Below, piece by piece: positions 1 to 6,935 of a stretch of 10,000 nucleotides of DNA. Positions within the stretch are counted from its first letter, which is position 1; the number at the start of each line of letters is the position of its first letter. Source of the stretch: Halocaridina rubra (lineage: Eukaryota > Arthropoda > Malacostraca > Decapoda > Atyidae); assembly GCA_037179515.1 (NCBI GenBank), contig JAXCGZ010017699.1, positions 25,001-35,000 on the forward strand. Direction: 5' to 3'. A program made the translations under genes and the position numbers. A model generated the notes under the pieces. The model was not told the origin of the DNA. It did no database searches and saw only the letters and a program-made list of their open reading frames with translations.

Positions 1-220
1 CTACTTCTCTTAGCTCTATGAGGATAAAGGGTCGCCACAATTCCCTCTACTACCATGCTTAGTCAACTACTTGGTAGGTGGGCAAGGATATTCAACGGAG
101 ATGCCCAACAGCCGCAGCCGGTTTACCCCCACTACTTCATCACATGGCAGATCTCTTACACCCTTCCATCACAGTTCAATGAGCTAGCAGGTGCGAAAAA
201 TCCTTTGGACAGTGTCACCT
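1..220 (-). repeat. GC-rich LINE-tail-like dispersed repeat (continues past window start)
   Basis: This stretch lies directly downstream, in the minus-strand sense, of the decayed LINE protein tail at 221-590, so it is probably that element's 3' untranslated region. It is much more GC-rich than the surrounding sequence. Positions 9643-9716 hold a diverged relative of its first ~50 bases in the same orientation (shared core GGATAAAGGG followed by a CCAC/ATTCCCTC-like block). No open frame of note runs through it. The assignment to a 3' UTR is inference from position; the similarity to the second copy is seen directly. Confidence 0.5.
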
Positions 221-590
221 TTACACAATCTTCCTCCACTCATTCCTAGCTCTTGCACGCTCGATTCCTTACTTCACTGACATTCTATATGTAGCCAATG
301 CCCTTTTCAAGCCATCTCATCCTAGGTCTTCCTCTAGGCCTAACTCCGAACACTTGTGCACTCCACACTCTCTTTGATATTTTTTCATCCCTCATCCTTT
401 CCATGTGTCCAAACAAACTCAACATTCTCTGATCTAACCTAACCGACAACCTTCTTTCAACACCCGTTCTCTGCCTGATCTCCTCAGTTCTCACTCTATA
501 TATACTAGATGCACCAATCATACTTCTAAAATACCTCATTGCCAATACTTTCAACTTGTTTTCTTTTTTCCATCCTCTCTTGCATTCCAA
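221..590 (-). pseudogene. Decayed C-terminal tail of a non-LTR retrotransposon ORF2
   Basis: The minus-strand translation contains the string typical of the region after the reverse-transcriptase domain in many arthropod LINEs: a helix with MRYFRSMIGASS, then RVRTEEIRQRTGV, LFGHMERM and GVRPRGRPRMRW. The main frame stops at 285. After a shift of one frame the homology resumes as RARARNEWRKIV and reaches a TAA at 221-223, so the original protein end is probably there. There is no start codon or upstream catalytic domain of the same family, so this is a dead fragment. The family motif match is from memory of such tails and has not been searched. It sits directly against a Jockey-like fragment at about 590. 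Confidence 0.8.
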
Positions 591-885
591 GACAGAAAGA
601 AAACTGGAAATTAGAGAACAGAGAAAAGGGGTAAAGCCATGAGCAGGAGCCTTTTACCCGACTTTGTCAAAAGCTTTTGCGATATCAAGGGCGACGACAT
701 TGGATTCCCCATAGTTCCTCAGAGAAGATGACCATACATGAGTAAGATAGGACAGGAGGTCACCAGTGGCTCTTGCCTTGCGGAAGCCGTACTGGTGATC
801 GGAGATACGCGAGTTAAATTCAAGACGTCTCAAGAAGTGAAAATGAGCAAAGTTTCGAACACTTTAGCAATAGGATAGGTTAGGG
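591..885 (-). pseudogene. Jockey-like reverse transcriptase fragment, frameshifted
   Basis: Read on the minus strand, this gives the fingers and start of the palm of a Jockey-type reverse transcriptase: PIAKVFETLL (about 843-880), then after a frameshift near 840 HFLRRLEFNSRISDHQYGFR, and motif A LDIAKAFDKV at 660-689. The expected W-H after DKV is lost and a TAA follows at 654-656. Homology resumes after another shift as SLISSFLS near 595-620. At least two frameshifts and one stop make it non-functional. The 5' limit of the homology coincides with the hAT-like end at 886, and the 3' limit with the unrelated LINE tail at about 590. Confidence 0.8.
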
Positions 886-955
886 CAGTGATTCCCAACC
901 TATACACCATGGAGGAACCCTTGTAATAATTTTTTATATTCCAAGGAACCCCTAT
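886..955 (+). mobile_element. hAT-like terminal sequence, one end only
   Basis: The block starts CAGTGATTCCCAACC, which closely resembles the CAGTGGTTCTCAACC terminal inverted repeat of many hAT (Charlie-type) DNA transposons. It is followed by two GGAACCC-type motifs and then runs into the AT microsatellite. It begins exactly where the Jockey-like homology stops, as expected of an insertion boundary. The candidate 8-bp target copy would be GGTTAGGG at 878-885. I found no matching inverted end and no second target copy, so this would be a truncated element. The family call rests on the terminal motif only. Confidence 0.4.
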
Positions 956-965
956 ATATAGTATG

Positions 966-1067
<102 letters not shown>

Positions 1068-1115
1068 AAAATTCTATTAGAAAAAGCCATCTTGGAACAG
1101 TTCGACGTGATGGGT

Positions 1116-1146
1116 ATGGTCTACTTTAAAATTCAAAGTAGACCAT
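1116..1146. repeat. 12-bp inverted repeat, 7-nt loop
   Basis: ATGGTCTACTTT (1116-1127) is exactly complementary, in reverse, to AAAGTAGACCAT (1135-1146), with a 7-base AT-rich loop. It directly precedes, and shares two bases with, the larger palindrome at 1145-1207. Its function is unknown. Confidence 0.9.
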
Positions 1147-1207
1147 CCAGGTTGCTGCCGGATCACATGATCTCACTGAGATCACGTGATCCGGCAGCAA
1201 CCTGGAT
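1145..1207. repeat. Near-perfect palindrome with 31-bp arms
   Basis: The arms 1145-1175 and 1177-1207 are reverse complements around a single central base (1176). The only mismatch is 1167 (A) against 1185 (C). The right arm contains a CACGTG E-box at 1183-1188; the left arm has CACATG at 1164-1169 because of the mismatch. The palindrome ends 47 bases before the ATG of the gene at 1255. It could be a foldback element, a regulatory site or a young inverted duplication. Confidence 0.95.
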
Positions 1208-1235
1208 AACATCAAGTGCGCTTTCGCTGTTAAAA

Positions 1236-1265
1236 ATGACAGAGAATTATTACGATGGCATTTAA
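1236..1265 (+). promoter_or_regulatory. Short upstream ORF overlapping the 1255 start codon
   Basis: An ATG at 1236, with A at -3, opens a 9-codon frame that ends in TAA at 1263-1265. It is out of frame with, and overlaps, the main ATG at 1255. If the transcript begins upstream of 1236, scanning ribosomes would meet this start first. There is no evidence here for the transcription start. Confidence 0.35.
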
Positions 1266-2277
1266 TGTAATTGTACTCGTTCTCTTGGCTCTTGTAGCAA
1301 CTTTCTTGGTCCCTTTTGGACTATTCTACAAACAAGTTTCTACTCAACGGATTCAATTTGAAGAAGATTTGCTAAGACTTGAAGACTTCCGAAACCAGCA
1401 TTTCGTCCGAAGACAAGCTCATGTCTTCCTGGAGAAGATGAATCTGGCATGGCTCCACAAGTACGAAGAACCAGAAGTTCAGCGAGGAAGTCTCCTGGCT
1501 CTGGTTGAAGACCATCCTCCAGTGAAGAAGATGGTAGACTTCGGAGACCGTGTGGCGAGCAAACTCTCACAAAACTATGAAAAAGTCACTGTTCGATCCG
1601 AGACCATGACCGAAGTCCTGAAGGAATGGAGTGAAAAGAGAGTAAGTCAAACGACAACCTTTACTTTATCTTCCATCTGTTTGGTGGCGCTTCTGGGCAA
1701 GCTCGCCATGAAAAGAAGGAACAAAGCATTTAGGCACGATCTTCCCGAGGATTATAATGTGTATCCCATTGATTACATTCCTCCTTACGAAGATGAAGAA
1801 TGCGGAGAAAAGGACTTGGTTGAGCCCATCGTAGAAGACGAGAAAGAGATTGAAGAGCAGCTCCTATGCGGATGCTACGATGAAGCTGACCAGGTCAAAC
1901 CTGATCCACCGAAAGAGGCCCTAAAAATGAAGATCGCTCTAGAGAAACTAAAGCGAAAGACAAAAAAACAAAAAGATAAAATTCTGGAGCAAGTCCAGAT
2001 GTGTCAGAGGAAAGGTGTAGAAGGAAATGGAAGCGAGACTGGATCAGCCAAAGGTAATGAAAATGACGATGGTGCAAAGCAGGGAAAAAGTGAAGAAAAT
2101 GTAGAAATTGAACAGACAGAAAGAGAAGCAAACGAAGGAAAAGAAAACAAAAATGAAAATCCAGTCAAAGGAAAAGCAGCCATAGTTAAAAAACTGGTTC
2201 CCATCAACCCAGTTATTCGGCGAAAGCAAATGAAAATTCAACGGAGGAATCCCAGAAGTTACGCGATAAATGCCTAA
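1255..2277 (+). CDS. Unrecognised two-segment membrane protein, 340 aa, intronless
   Basis: I do not recognise this protein. The ATG at 1255 has a strong eukaryotic context (A at -3, G at +4), and the frame is open for 340 codons to a TAA. A hydrophobic N-terminal segment (about residues 4-24) could be a signal anchor. Residues 25-130 are helical and charged. A second hydrophobic stretch (about 134-151) is followed by a basic KRR cluster. Residues 159-205 are acidic with PPYEDEE. Residues 220-250 form a basic helix that may coil. About 254-306 is low-complexity E/K/N/G, and the C-terminus is basic (RRKQMKIQRR at about 322-331). Two membrane segments with a charged cytoplasmic tail are inferred. 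A good donor-like GTAAGT sits inside the frame near 1651, but the frame stays open through it. A single-exon host gene, a retrocopy or an old viral insertion are all possible. Codon use is richer in G and C than in the LINE downstream. Confidence 0.6.
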   Translation: MAFNVIVLVLLALVATFLVPFGLFYKQVSTQRIQFEEDLLRLEDFRNQHFVRRQAHVFLEKMNLAWLHKYEEPEVQRGSLLALVEDHPPVKKMVDFGDRVASKLSQNYEKVTVRSETMTEVLKEWSEKRVSQTTTFTLSSICLVALLGKLAMKRRNKAFRHDLPEDYNVYPIDYIPPYEDEECGEKDLVEPIVEDEKEIEEQLLCGCYDEADQVKPDPPKEALKMKIALEKLKRKTKKQKDKILEQVQMCQRKGVEGNGSETGSAKGNENDDGAKQGKSEENVEIEQTEREANEGKENKNENPVKGKAAIVKKLVPINPVIRRKQMKIQRRNPRSYAINA

Positions 2278-2434
2278 CTTCTACCTGTTTTTTTGAAGGT
2301 TATAAAGTGAAATATTCCTCTAACATATCAGTGAGATAACTGTGATCGGTGTGACAATGAAAAAAAAAGTGATATAAATATTGGTAGGGCATATTTAAGA
2401 AAAGAAAACAATCTACCAGGCCCCCACGGAAATT

Positions 2435-2443
2435 TTTGGCGCC
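2435..2443 (+). promoter_or_regulatory. E2F-like site in LINE leader
   Basis: TTTGGCGCC matches the E2F/DP consensus TTTSSCGC. It lies 77 bases before the ORF1 start codon and one base before the X-box. A motif match only; occupancy is unknown. Confidence 0.35.
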
Positions 2444-2444
2444 A

Positions 2445-2458
2445 GTTACCATGGTAAC
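2445..2458. promoter_or_regulatory. RFX X-box palindrome in LINE leader
   Basis: GTTACCATGGTAAC is a perfect 14-bp palindrome. It fits the bipartite RFX-family X-box (GTNRCC, short spacer, RGYAAC) with a 2-base spacer. It lies 62 bases upstream of the ORF1 ATG, where a LINE internal promoter would be expected. RFX factors drive ciliary and germline genes in animals; their use by this element is inference. Confidence 0.5.
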
Positions 2459-2480
2459 CGTTTTGTTTACTGTTTATTGA
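2451..2480 (+). promoter_or_regulatory. Nine-codon upstream ORF with strong start context
   Basis: The ATG inside the X-box palindrome (ACCATGG, an optimal context) opens a frame of nine codons that ends at TGA 2478-2480, 40 bases before the ORF1 ATG. If the transcript starts upstream of 2451, it would be translated first and ORF1 would need reinitiation or leaky scanning. If transcription starts at or after the X-box, it is irrelevant. Confidence 0.35.
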
Positions 2481-2520
2481 ACGTTTTTCTTTGATTTAGC
2501 AGGGCAAACTCTTATAAAAA

Positions 2521-3252
2521 ATGCCTACCTACGATAGTATTGAGACTATAAAAGGCTTGTCACAAACACAGATAAATAAACTTACAAATACACAGTTAAA
2601 AGAGGCACTAGCAACTGCATTAGGTGAATATAAAGATGAACCTTCAAATGCAACATTGTTGCAAGAAATAAGGAATTTGAAGAAGGATATAGAAGAGATT
2701 AAATCTGTCAAGGATAAAGTTACTGAATTATCGTCAAAATTAGATCAAGCTTTTTCCATAATAAATCAACAACAGATGTTTATGGAATCTTTGGATGCCA
2801 GAGACAGACAGAAAAAGATTATTATTACTGGAGTCCCAGAGGAAGACGACGAATTAGGAGACAGTGATCAAGCAAAGGTGAAAAATATTCTTGAAGCAGT
2901 AGGCTATGATGACCAGTGTGATACCTCCGAGTGGGAAATAAGAAGACTTGGCCGAGAAAATGATAGAAAAAAGAGGCCAATGCTTTTAGTTGTAGATGAC
3001 CAGAAGAGGAGAAAATCCATTTTGGATAATGCAAAAAAGCTGAAGAATAAACAGGCTCCCTTTTCATCTATATATATGAAAAAAGATGTACATCCTGCTG
3101 TAAGAAGAGAGCTTGCTCGACTACGGAAGAGGGAGAAAGAAGAAAAGGAGAGACCAGAAAATCAAGGTGTTAATATCCATTACGACAATCAGCGTCGTAT
3201 ATTATTACGTGATGGTGAAATTATTGACAGGTATGCTCCTTCGTATTTTTAA
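2521..3252 (+). CDS. LINE ORF1 protein, L1-ORF1p-like RNA-binding chaperone
   Basis: This 243-residue protein has the layout of L1-type ORF1p, which trimerises, binds LINE RNA and acts as a nucleic-acid chaperone in the retrotransposition particle. The N-terminus (1-43) is polar. Residues 44-93 are heptad-like (LLQEIRNLKKDIEEIKSV and onward), consistent with a coiled coil. About 97-187 looks like the RRM: RQKKIIITGVPE gives the first strand, RRLGR lies near 141-145, and KRPMLLVV near 151-158 gives the third strand. The basic C-terminal domain (about 187-243) includes RRELARLRKREKEEKE and ends NIHYDNQRRILLRDGE...YAPSYF. No zinc knuckle is visible. The ATG at 2521 has A at -3. The stop is 38 bases before ORF2. 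Domain calls come from pattern memory. The frame is fully intact. Confidence 0.8.
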   Translation: MPTYDSIETIKGLSQTQINKLTNTQLKEALATALGEYKDEPSNATLLQEIRNLKKDIEEIKSVKDKVTELSSKLDQAFSIINQQQMFMESLDARDRQKKIIITGVPEEDDELGDSDQAKVKNILEAVGYDDQCDTSEWEIRRLGRENDRKKRPMLLVVDDQKRRKSILDNAKKLKNKQAPFSSIYMKKDVHPAVRRELARLRKREKEEKERPENQGVNIHYDNQRRILLRDGEIIDRYAPSYF

Positions 3253-3290
3253 GATGTGCACAAAATAGCGTATTTACCAGTGAGCTCAAT

Positions 3291-6200
3291 ATGTGTTGTT
3301 GGAATATTGCAGGTGTCAAGGACAAATTGAACAATTCTGATATTTTATCATTTATTCTCGGGTTTCATATCGTGTGGCTTTTGGAAATAAAAACTATTGC
3401 TCGTATTAGTGTACCAGGATTTTACACTTATCATAACCCCTCTAAGTACTGTGGTAATAGGGGAGGCGTTGCAATGCTTGTAAAATGCTCGCTTTCAAAA
3501 TATATCAAAAATGTAAATGTAAATGTTGAAGGTCAAATTTTGCTAGAATTGTCATGTTTTCCAGGCTTTGCATTTGGTGGGGTATATATACCACCGAATG
3601 ACTCTCCTTATTTTCAGCCAGCTTGTTTTGGTAACCTAAGCGCAGTTGTGAATGAACACAGTAAGGTTGTACTAATGGGTGATTTGAATTCGCGTGTAGG
3701 TATACCTATTCTTTATGATGAAAGTTTCAAATCATACAAATATGAAGGGGTAATAGATACAAGTGTGAATGAAAATGGGAGACAATTGCTGAACCTTTGC
3801 CGTGGCAGCACAATGGTGATAGGTAATCACCTTGTATATAAGGGTAAAAAGTTAGAAGGAGGTTTATCCTTTAAAAGAGGATCAAATTGGATATCTGAGA
3901 TTGATGTATGTGTCTTAAAAGAAAATACACTGAAATATGTAAAATCTGTTGAAATGAACCAGAATATTGTAGGATCTGACCACGCCCCACTAATGGTTCA
4001 ACTTGATCTTAATGATATTCAGGAAACAGTGCCATCCTTGCTGATGGAGAGGGCTTTAAATTTAGGTAGTTCTTGCTATAATGTTCAATATATTGAAAAC
4101 AGTTACACAATCCGGGGTCCTTCCCATAAGAATGTAGACTTGGATAGATTCAAATTAGTCATGAATGAAACTCAGCCCCCAGAATTATTTGAAATTGATA
4201 ATGAGAACATTTTTAATATTTTAGAGACAGGTAATAAGATTATCAATAATGTAGCAAGAGACTGCAGAGTTTTTCAATCTGGGGAGTTAGAGTTTAATGG
4301 ATGGGATCAAGACCACCCTCGATGGAGGAGAATATTTGAGAAAAATGATCCAAAAATTATATGGAAATCTATTAACTGGAATGGCAATGTGGTGGAACCC
4401 AATGATGTGCAACCTGAAGATGTCAATTTCAAATTGCATTTCGAAAATTTGTTTAATCCTCCGACAGTTAATCCTAATCAAATCATTGATGTGTCAGACT
4501 CACCTAATATTCCCATATTGGATGATCCCTTTACTGCTCAAGAGTTAGACATGGCAGTGCAAAGTATAAAAAAAGATAAGAGTTATATTGGAATGTGTCC
4601 TGGTTTATTTACGATGCTACCACAGACATGGTTATCCTTTTTCCTCACAATTTTTAATTTCCTTTTCTTAAATGTCCTTTATCCATTTGCTTGGTGCCAC
4701 AATAAACTGATCACTTTATTTAAATCTGGGGATAGAAGAGATTGCGGAAACTATCGGGGCATAAGTATAATGAACACCTTGGCAAAAATCTATGATATGC
4801 TTTTGATGAGACGGTTAAGTTTATGGTTTAATATAGATAAGTGTCAGGCCGGAGCTCAGAAGGGTAGAGGGTGTATAGAGCAGATTTTGGCTTTAAGGTT
4901 ACTGATGGATTATGCTGCTTGCAAGAAGCAAAAATTGTATATCGTTTTTGTGGATTTTAGTAAGGCGTACGACAGGGTACCAAAATATGATTTAATAGAG
5001 TGTCTCAAGTCGGTGGGATGTGGAAGGGTTATGTTGTCAGCTATCCAAAATATTTATTCATGTACAAAAAGTGTGTTAAAATCTGCTATAATAACAACAT
5101 CTATAGGTATACGCCAAGGAGCTCCTACGAGCTGCATTTTGTTTGTCATTTATATGGATAAAATGGTGAGAATGATTAAAGAAAAAGTGAGAATTGATGG
5201 TTTTTTGGGAACTTTACATACTCTTTTAATGATGGATGACACGGTGATTGTAAGTACATCTCGTGAAAAGTGCATATCAAAACTTGAGGCTCTATTAGAT
5301 TATTGTAATGCTTATGGTATGGTGATTAATGAAAAGAAGACAAAGTATTTTGTTGTTAATGGAAAAGACAGAGATAAAGCATCAATAGTGATAAACAACA
5401 TAAAAATAGATTATTGTAAAAAGTATCTATACTTAGGTGCATGGTTTACTGATGATGCAAATATGCACTCAGTACTTAAACAGCATGAAATCGATGGTAC
5501 GGCAACAGTCAATAAGTTTAGTATATTCTGTATAAATAACATGAGTATGCCCTATGCATATAAGGTTAAAGTTTTTAAAGCTGCTTTGAGTTCTTCACTT
5601 TTGTATGGCTCTGAGAGTTGGTTCACAAGTAATTTAGCTTGCATGGAAAAACTTTATAACAGGGCAGTAAAGTGTTTATTGGGAGTGAGAAACAACACTC
5701 CAATATCCTTATGTTTAATAGAAAGTGGTTTGGAAACTTTAGTACATGAAGTTAATGAAAGAAGAAGGGGATTTTTAACCAAAAAAATGCAACAGGTTAA
5801 CAATGAAGAACCTTTCTATGTGGTATTTGACATCTGCAGACGGGAAAATACACCTGGTTATCAATTCTTAAATTCATATATTGCAAATAACGTGGAAGCT
5901 TCTGCTCTAAGTGGAATAAAATCTGTAATACTGAATAAACCCGAAGGTGCCACAAAATATCTTACATACAGACAAATTTTAAATAGTCAGTTGACAGTAC
6001 ATAAAGTGTATAGTAGCAAAGAGTTTGTACCAGATTATTTGCGAATGGCATTCACAAGGTTAAGAGTAATGTCTCATGAGTTGCGTGTAGAGACTGGAAG
6101 GTGGAGCAGAACACCAAGAGAAATGAGAGTATGTGCTTGTGATCAAATGGCAGTTCAGAGTGAAGAACATGTGCTAATTGAGTGTCCTTTCTCCCAACCA

Positions 6201-6317
6201 GTGAGACAAAAATATAATATGTTAAACTATCTGAGTGTCCAATCACTTTTGAATGAAGAGCTTCATATTACCGAGTTGTGTCAATATATTTATGAAGTAT
6301 TAAAGTTGTACAGATAA
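3291..6317 (+). CDS. LINE ORF2 polyprotein: APE endonuclease, reverse transcriptase, CCHC motif
   Basis: This 1008-residue protein would nick the target and copy the LINE RNA by target-primed reverse transcription. The endonuclease (1-240) keeps WNIAG (N5), E32, GGVYIPP (97-102), GDLN (130-133), IDV (204-206) and SDH (229-231). A linker with WRRIFEKNDPKIIWKSI (345-361) leads to the reverse transcriptase: NYRGISIMN (487-495), the AGAQKGRGC region (520-528), motif A FVDFSKAYDRV (553-563, D555), motif B IRQGAPTSC (607-615), and motif C MMDD (647-650, D649/D650). Thumb-like YLGAWFTDD follows (714-722). A C-terminal C-x-C-x9-H-x4-C (C948, C950, H960, C965) resembles the zinc motif after the RT in Jockey/R1-type elements. 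The ATG starts at the first endonuclease motif. Its frame is open upstream to 3228, overlapping the ORF1 end, and a 4-codon ATG frame (3254-3268) lies between the two ORFs. There are no disruptions. The clade is not certain. Confidence 0.88.
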   Translation: MCCWNIAGVKDKLNNSDILSFILGFHIVWLLEIKTIARISVPGFYTYHNPSKYCGNRGGVAMLVKCSLSKYIKNVNVNVEGQILLELSCFPGFAFGGVYIPPNDSPYFQPACFGNLSAVVNEHSKVVLMGDLNSRVGIPILYDESFKSYKYEGVIDTSVNENGRQLLNLCRGSTMVIGNHLVYKGKKLEGGLSFKRGSNWISEIDVCVLKENTLKYVKSVEMNQNIVGSDHAPLMVQLDLNDIQETVPSLLMERALNLGSSCYNVQYIENSYTIRGPSHKNVDLDRFKLVMNETQPPELFEIDNENIFNILETGNKIINNVARDCRVFQSGELEFNGWDQDHPRWRRIFEKNDPKIIWKSINWNGNVVEPNDVQPEDVNFKLHFENLFNPPTVNPNQIIDVSDSPNIPILDDPFTAQELDMAVQSIKKDKSYIGMCPGLFTMLPQTWLSFFLTIFNFLFLNVLYPFAWCHNKLITLFKSGDRRDCGNYRGISIMNTLAKIYDMLLMRRLSLWFNIDKCQAGAQKGRGCIEQILALRLLMDYAACKKQKLYIVFVDFSKAYDRVPKYDLIECLKSVGCGRVMLSAIQNIYSCTKSVLKSAIITTSIGIRQGAPTSCILFVIYMDKMVRMIKEKVRIDGFLGTLHTLLMMDDTVIVSTSREKCISKLEALLDYCNAYGMVINEKKTKYFVVNGKDRDKASIVINNIKIDYCKKYLYLGAWFTDDANMHSVLKQHEIDGTATVNKFSIFCINNMSMPYAYKVKVFKAALSSSLLYGSESWFTSNLACMEKLYNRAVKCLLGVRNNTPISLCLIESGLETLVHEVNERRRGFLTKKMQQVNNEEPFYVVFDICRRENTPGYQFLNSYIANNVEASALSGIKSVILNKPEGATKYLTYRQILNSQLTVHKVYSSKEFVPDYLRMAFTRLRVMSHELRVETGRWSRTPREMRVCACDQMAVQSEEHVLIECPFSQPVRQKYNMLNYLSVQSLLNEELHITELCQYIYEVLKLYR

Positions 6318-6609
6318 GGAAGAGATTCAACCTTGTAATGAGGAAAGCATTGATTTTTGTATGTATAGGTTAATTTGTAATATTTGGATGTATTCTATTC
6401 TTCTAACTGTATTTCAGAATTAGGCATTAAGATAAATATGATTATTTACTTTTGTTGGTAAGTTTGTGATAATATGTGTATTATTCTTTAGGCTAAGATT
6501 TTTTGTGATGGACAAAATATTGTTTCTATTACTTATGCTATTTTGTGCAAAAAGAAAAAATTTAATATATTTTTGTAATACTTTTGTAATATTTTGTCAA
6601 TAAACTATA
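6318..6609 (+). other. LINE 3' untranslated region, first copy
   Basis: AT-rich, non-coding, and ending AATAAACTATAT. It is the first of two tandem copies: aligned by eye with 6649-6940, it differs by roughly 6 substitutions and 4 small indels. Confidence 0.85.
6599..6604 (+). terminator. Polyadenylation signal AATAAA, first 3' end
   Basis: Canonical AATAAA just before the CTATAT end of the first 3' copy. It would direct 3' processing of the full-length LINE transcript. Confidence 0.6.
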
Positions 6610-6928
6610 TGTCAGTATATTTATGAAGTACTAAAGTTGTACAGATAAGGAAGAGATTCAACCTTGTAATGAGGAAAGCATTGATTTTTTGTATGTATAG
6701 GTTAATTTGTAATATTAGGATGTATTCTATTCTTCTAACTGTATTTCAGAATTAGGCATTAAGATAAATATGATTATTTAATTTTGTTGGTAAGTTTGTG
6801 AGAATATTTGTATTGTTCTTTAGGCTAAGATTTTTTGATGGACAAAATATTGTTTCTATTACTTATGCTATTTTGTGCAAAAAGAAAAAATTAATATATT
6901 TTTTGTAATACTCTTGTAATATTTTGTC

Positions 6929-6934
6929 AATAAA
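6929..6934 (+). terminator. Polyadenylation signal AATAAA, second 3' end
   Basis: Same signal at the same place in the second 3' copy, immediately before the TA tail. It could act as a back-up signal for readthrough from the first. Confidence 0.55.
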
Positions 6935-6935
6935 C

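Noticed and set aside
55..249. A 64-codon plus-strand ORF at the left edge
   Set aside because: It lies across the antisense of the LINE tail and its 3' region, and has no recognisable features.
1640..1660. An intron starting at the GTAAGT inside the 340-codon frame
   Set aside because: The donor match is good, but the frame stays open through it, the second hydrophobic segment lies just after, and no clear acceptor restores a better protein. Retained as a possibility only in the gene note.
1340..2241. Minus-strand ORFs antisense to the 340-residue gene
   Set aside because: They are shadow frames created by the E/K-rich coding strand, with no independent support.
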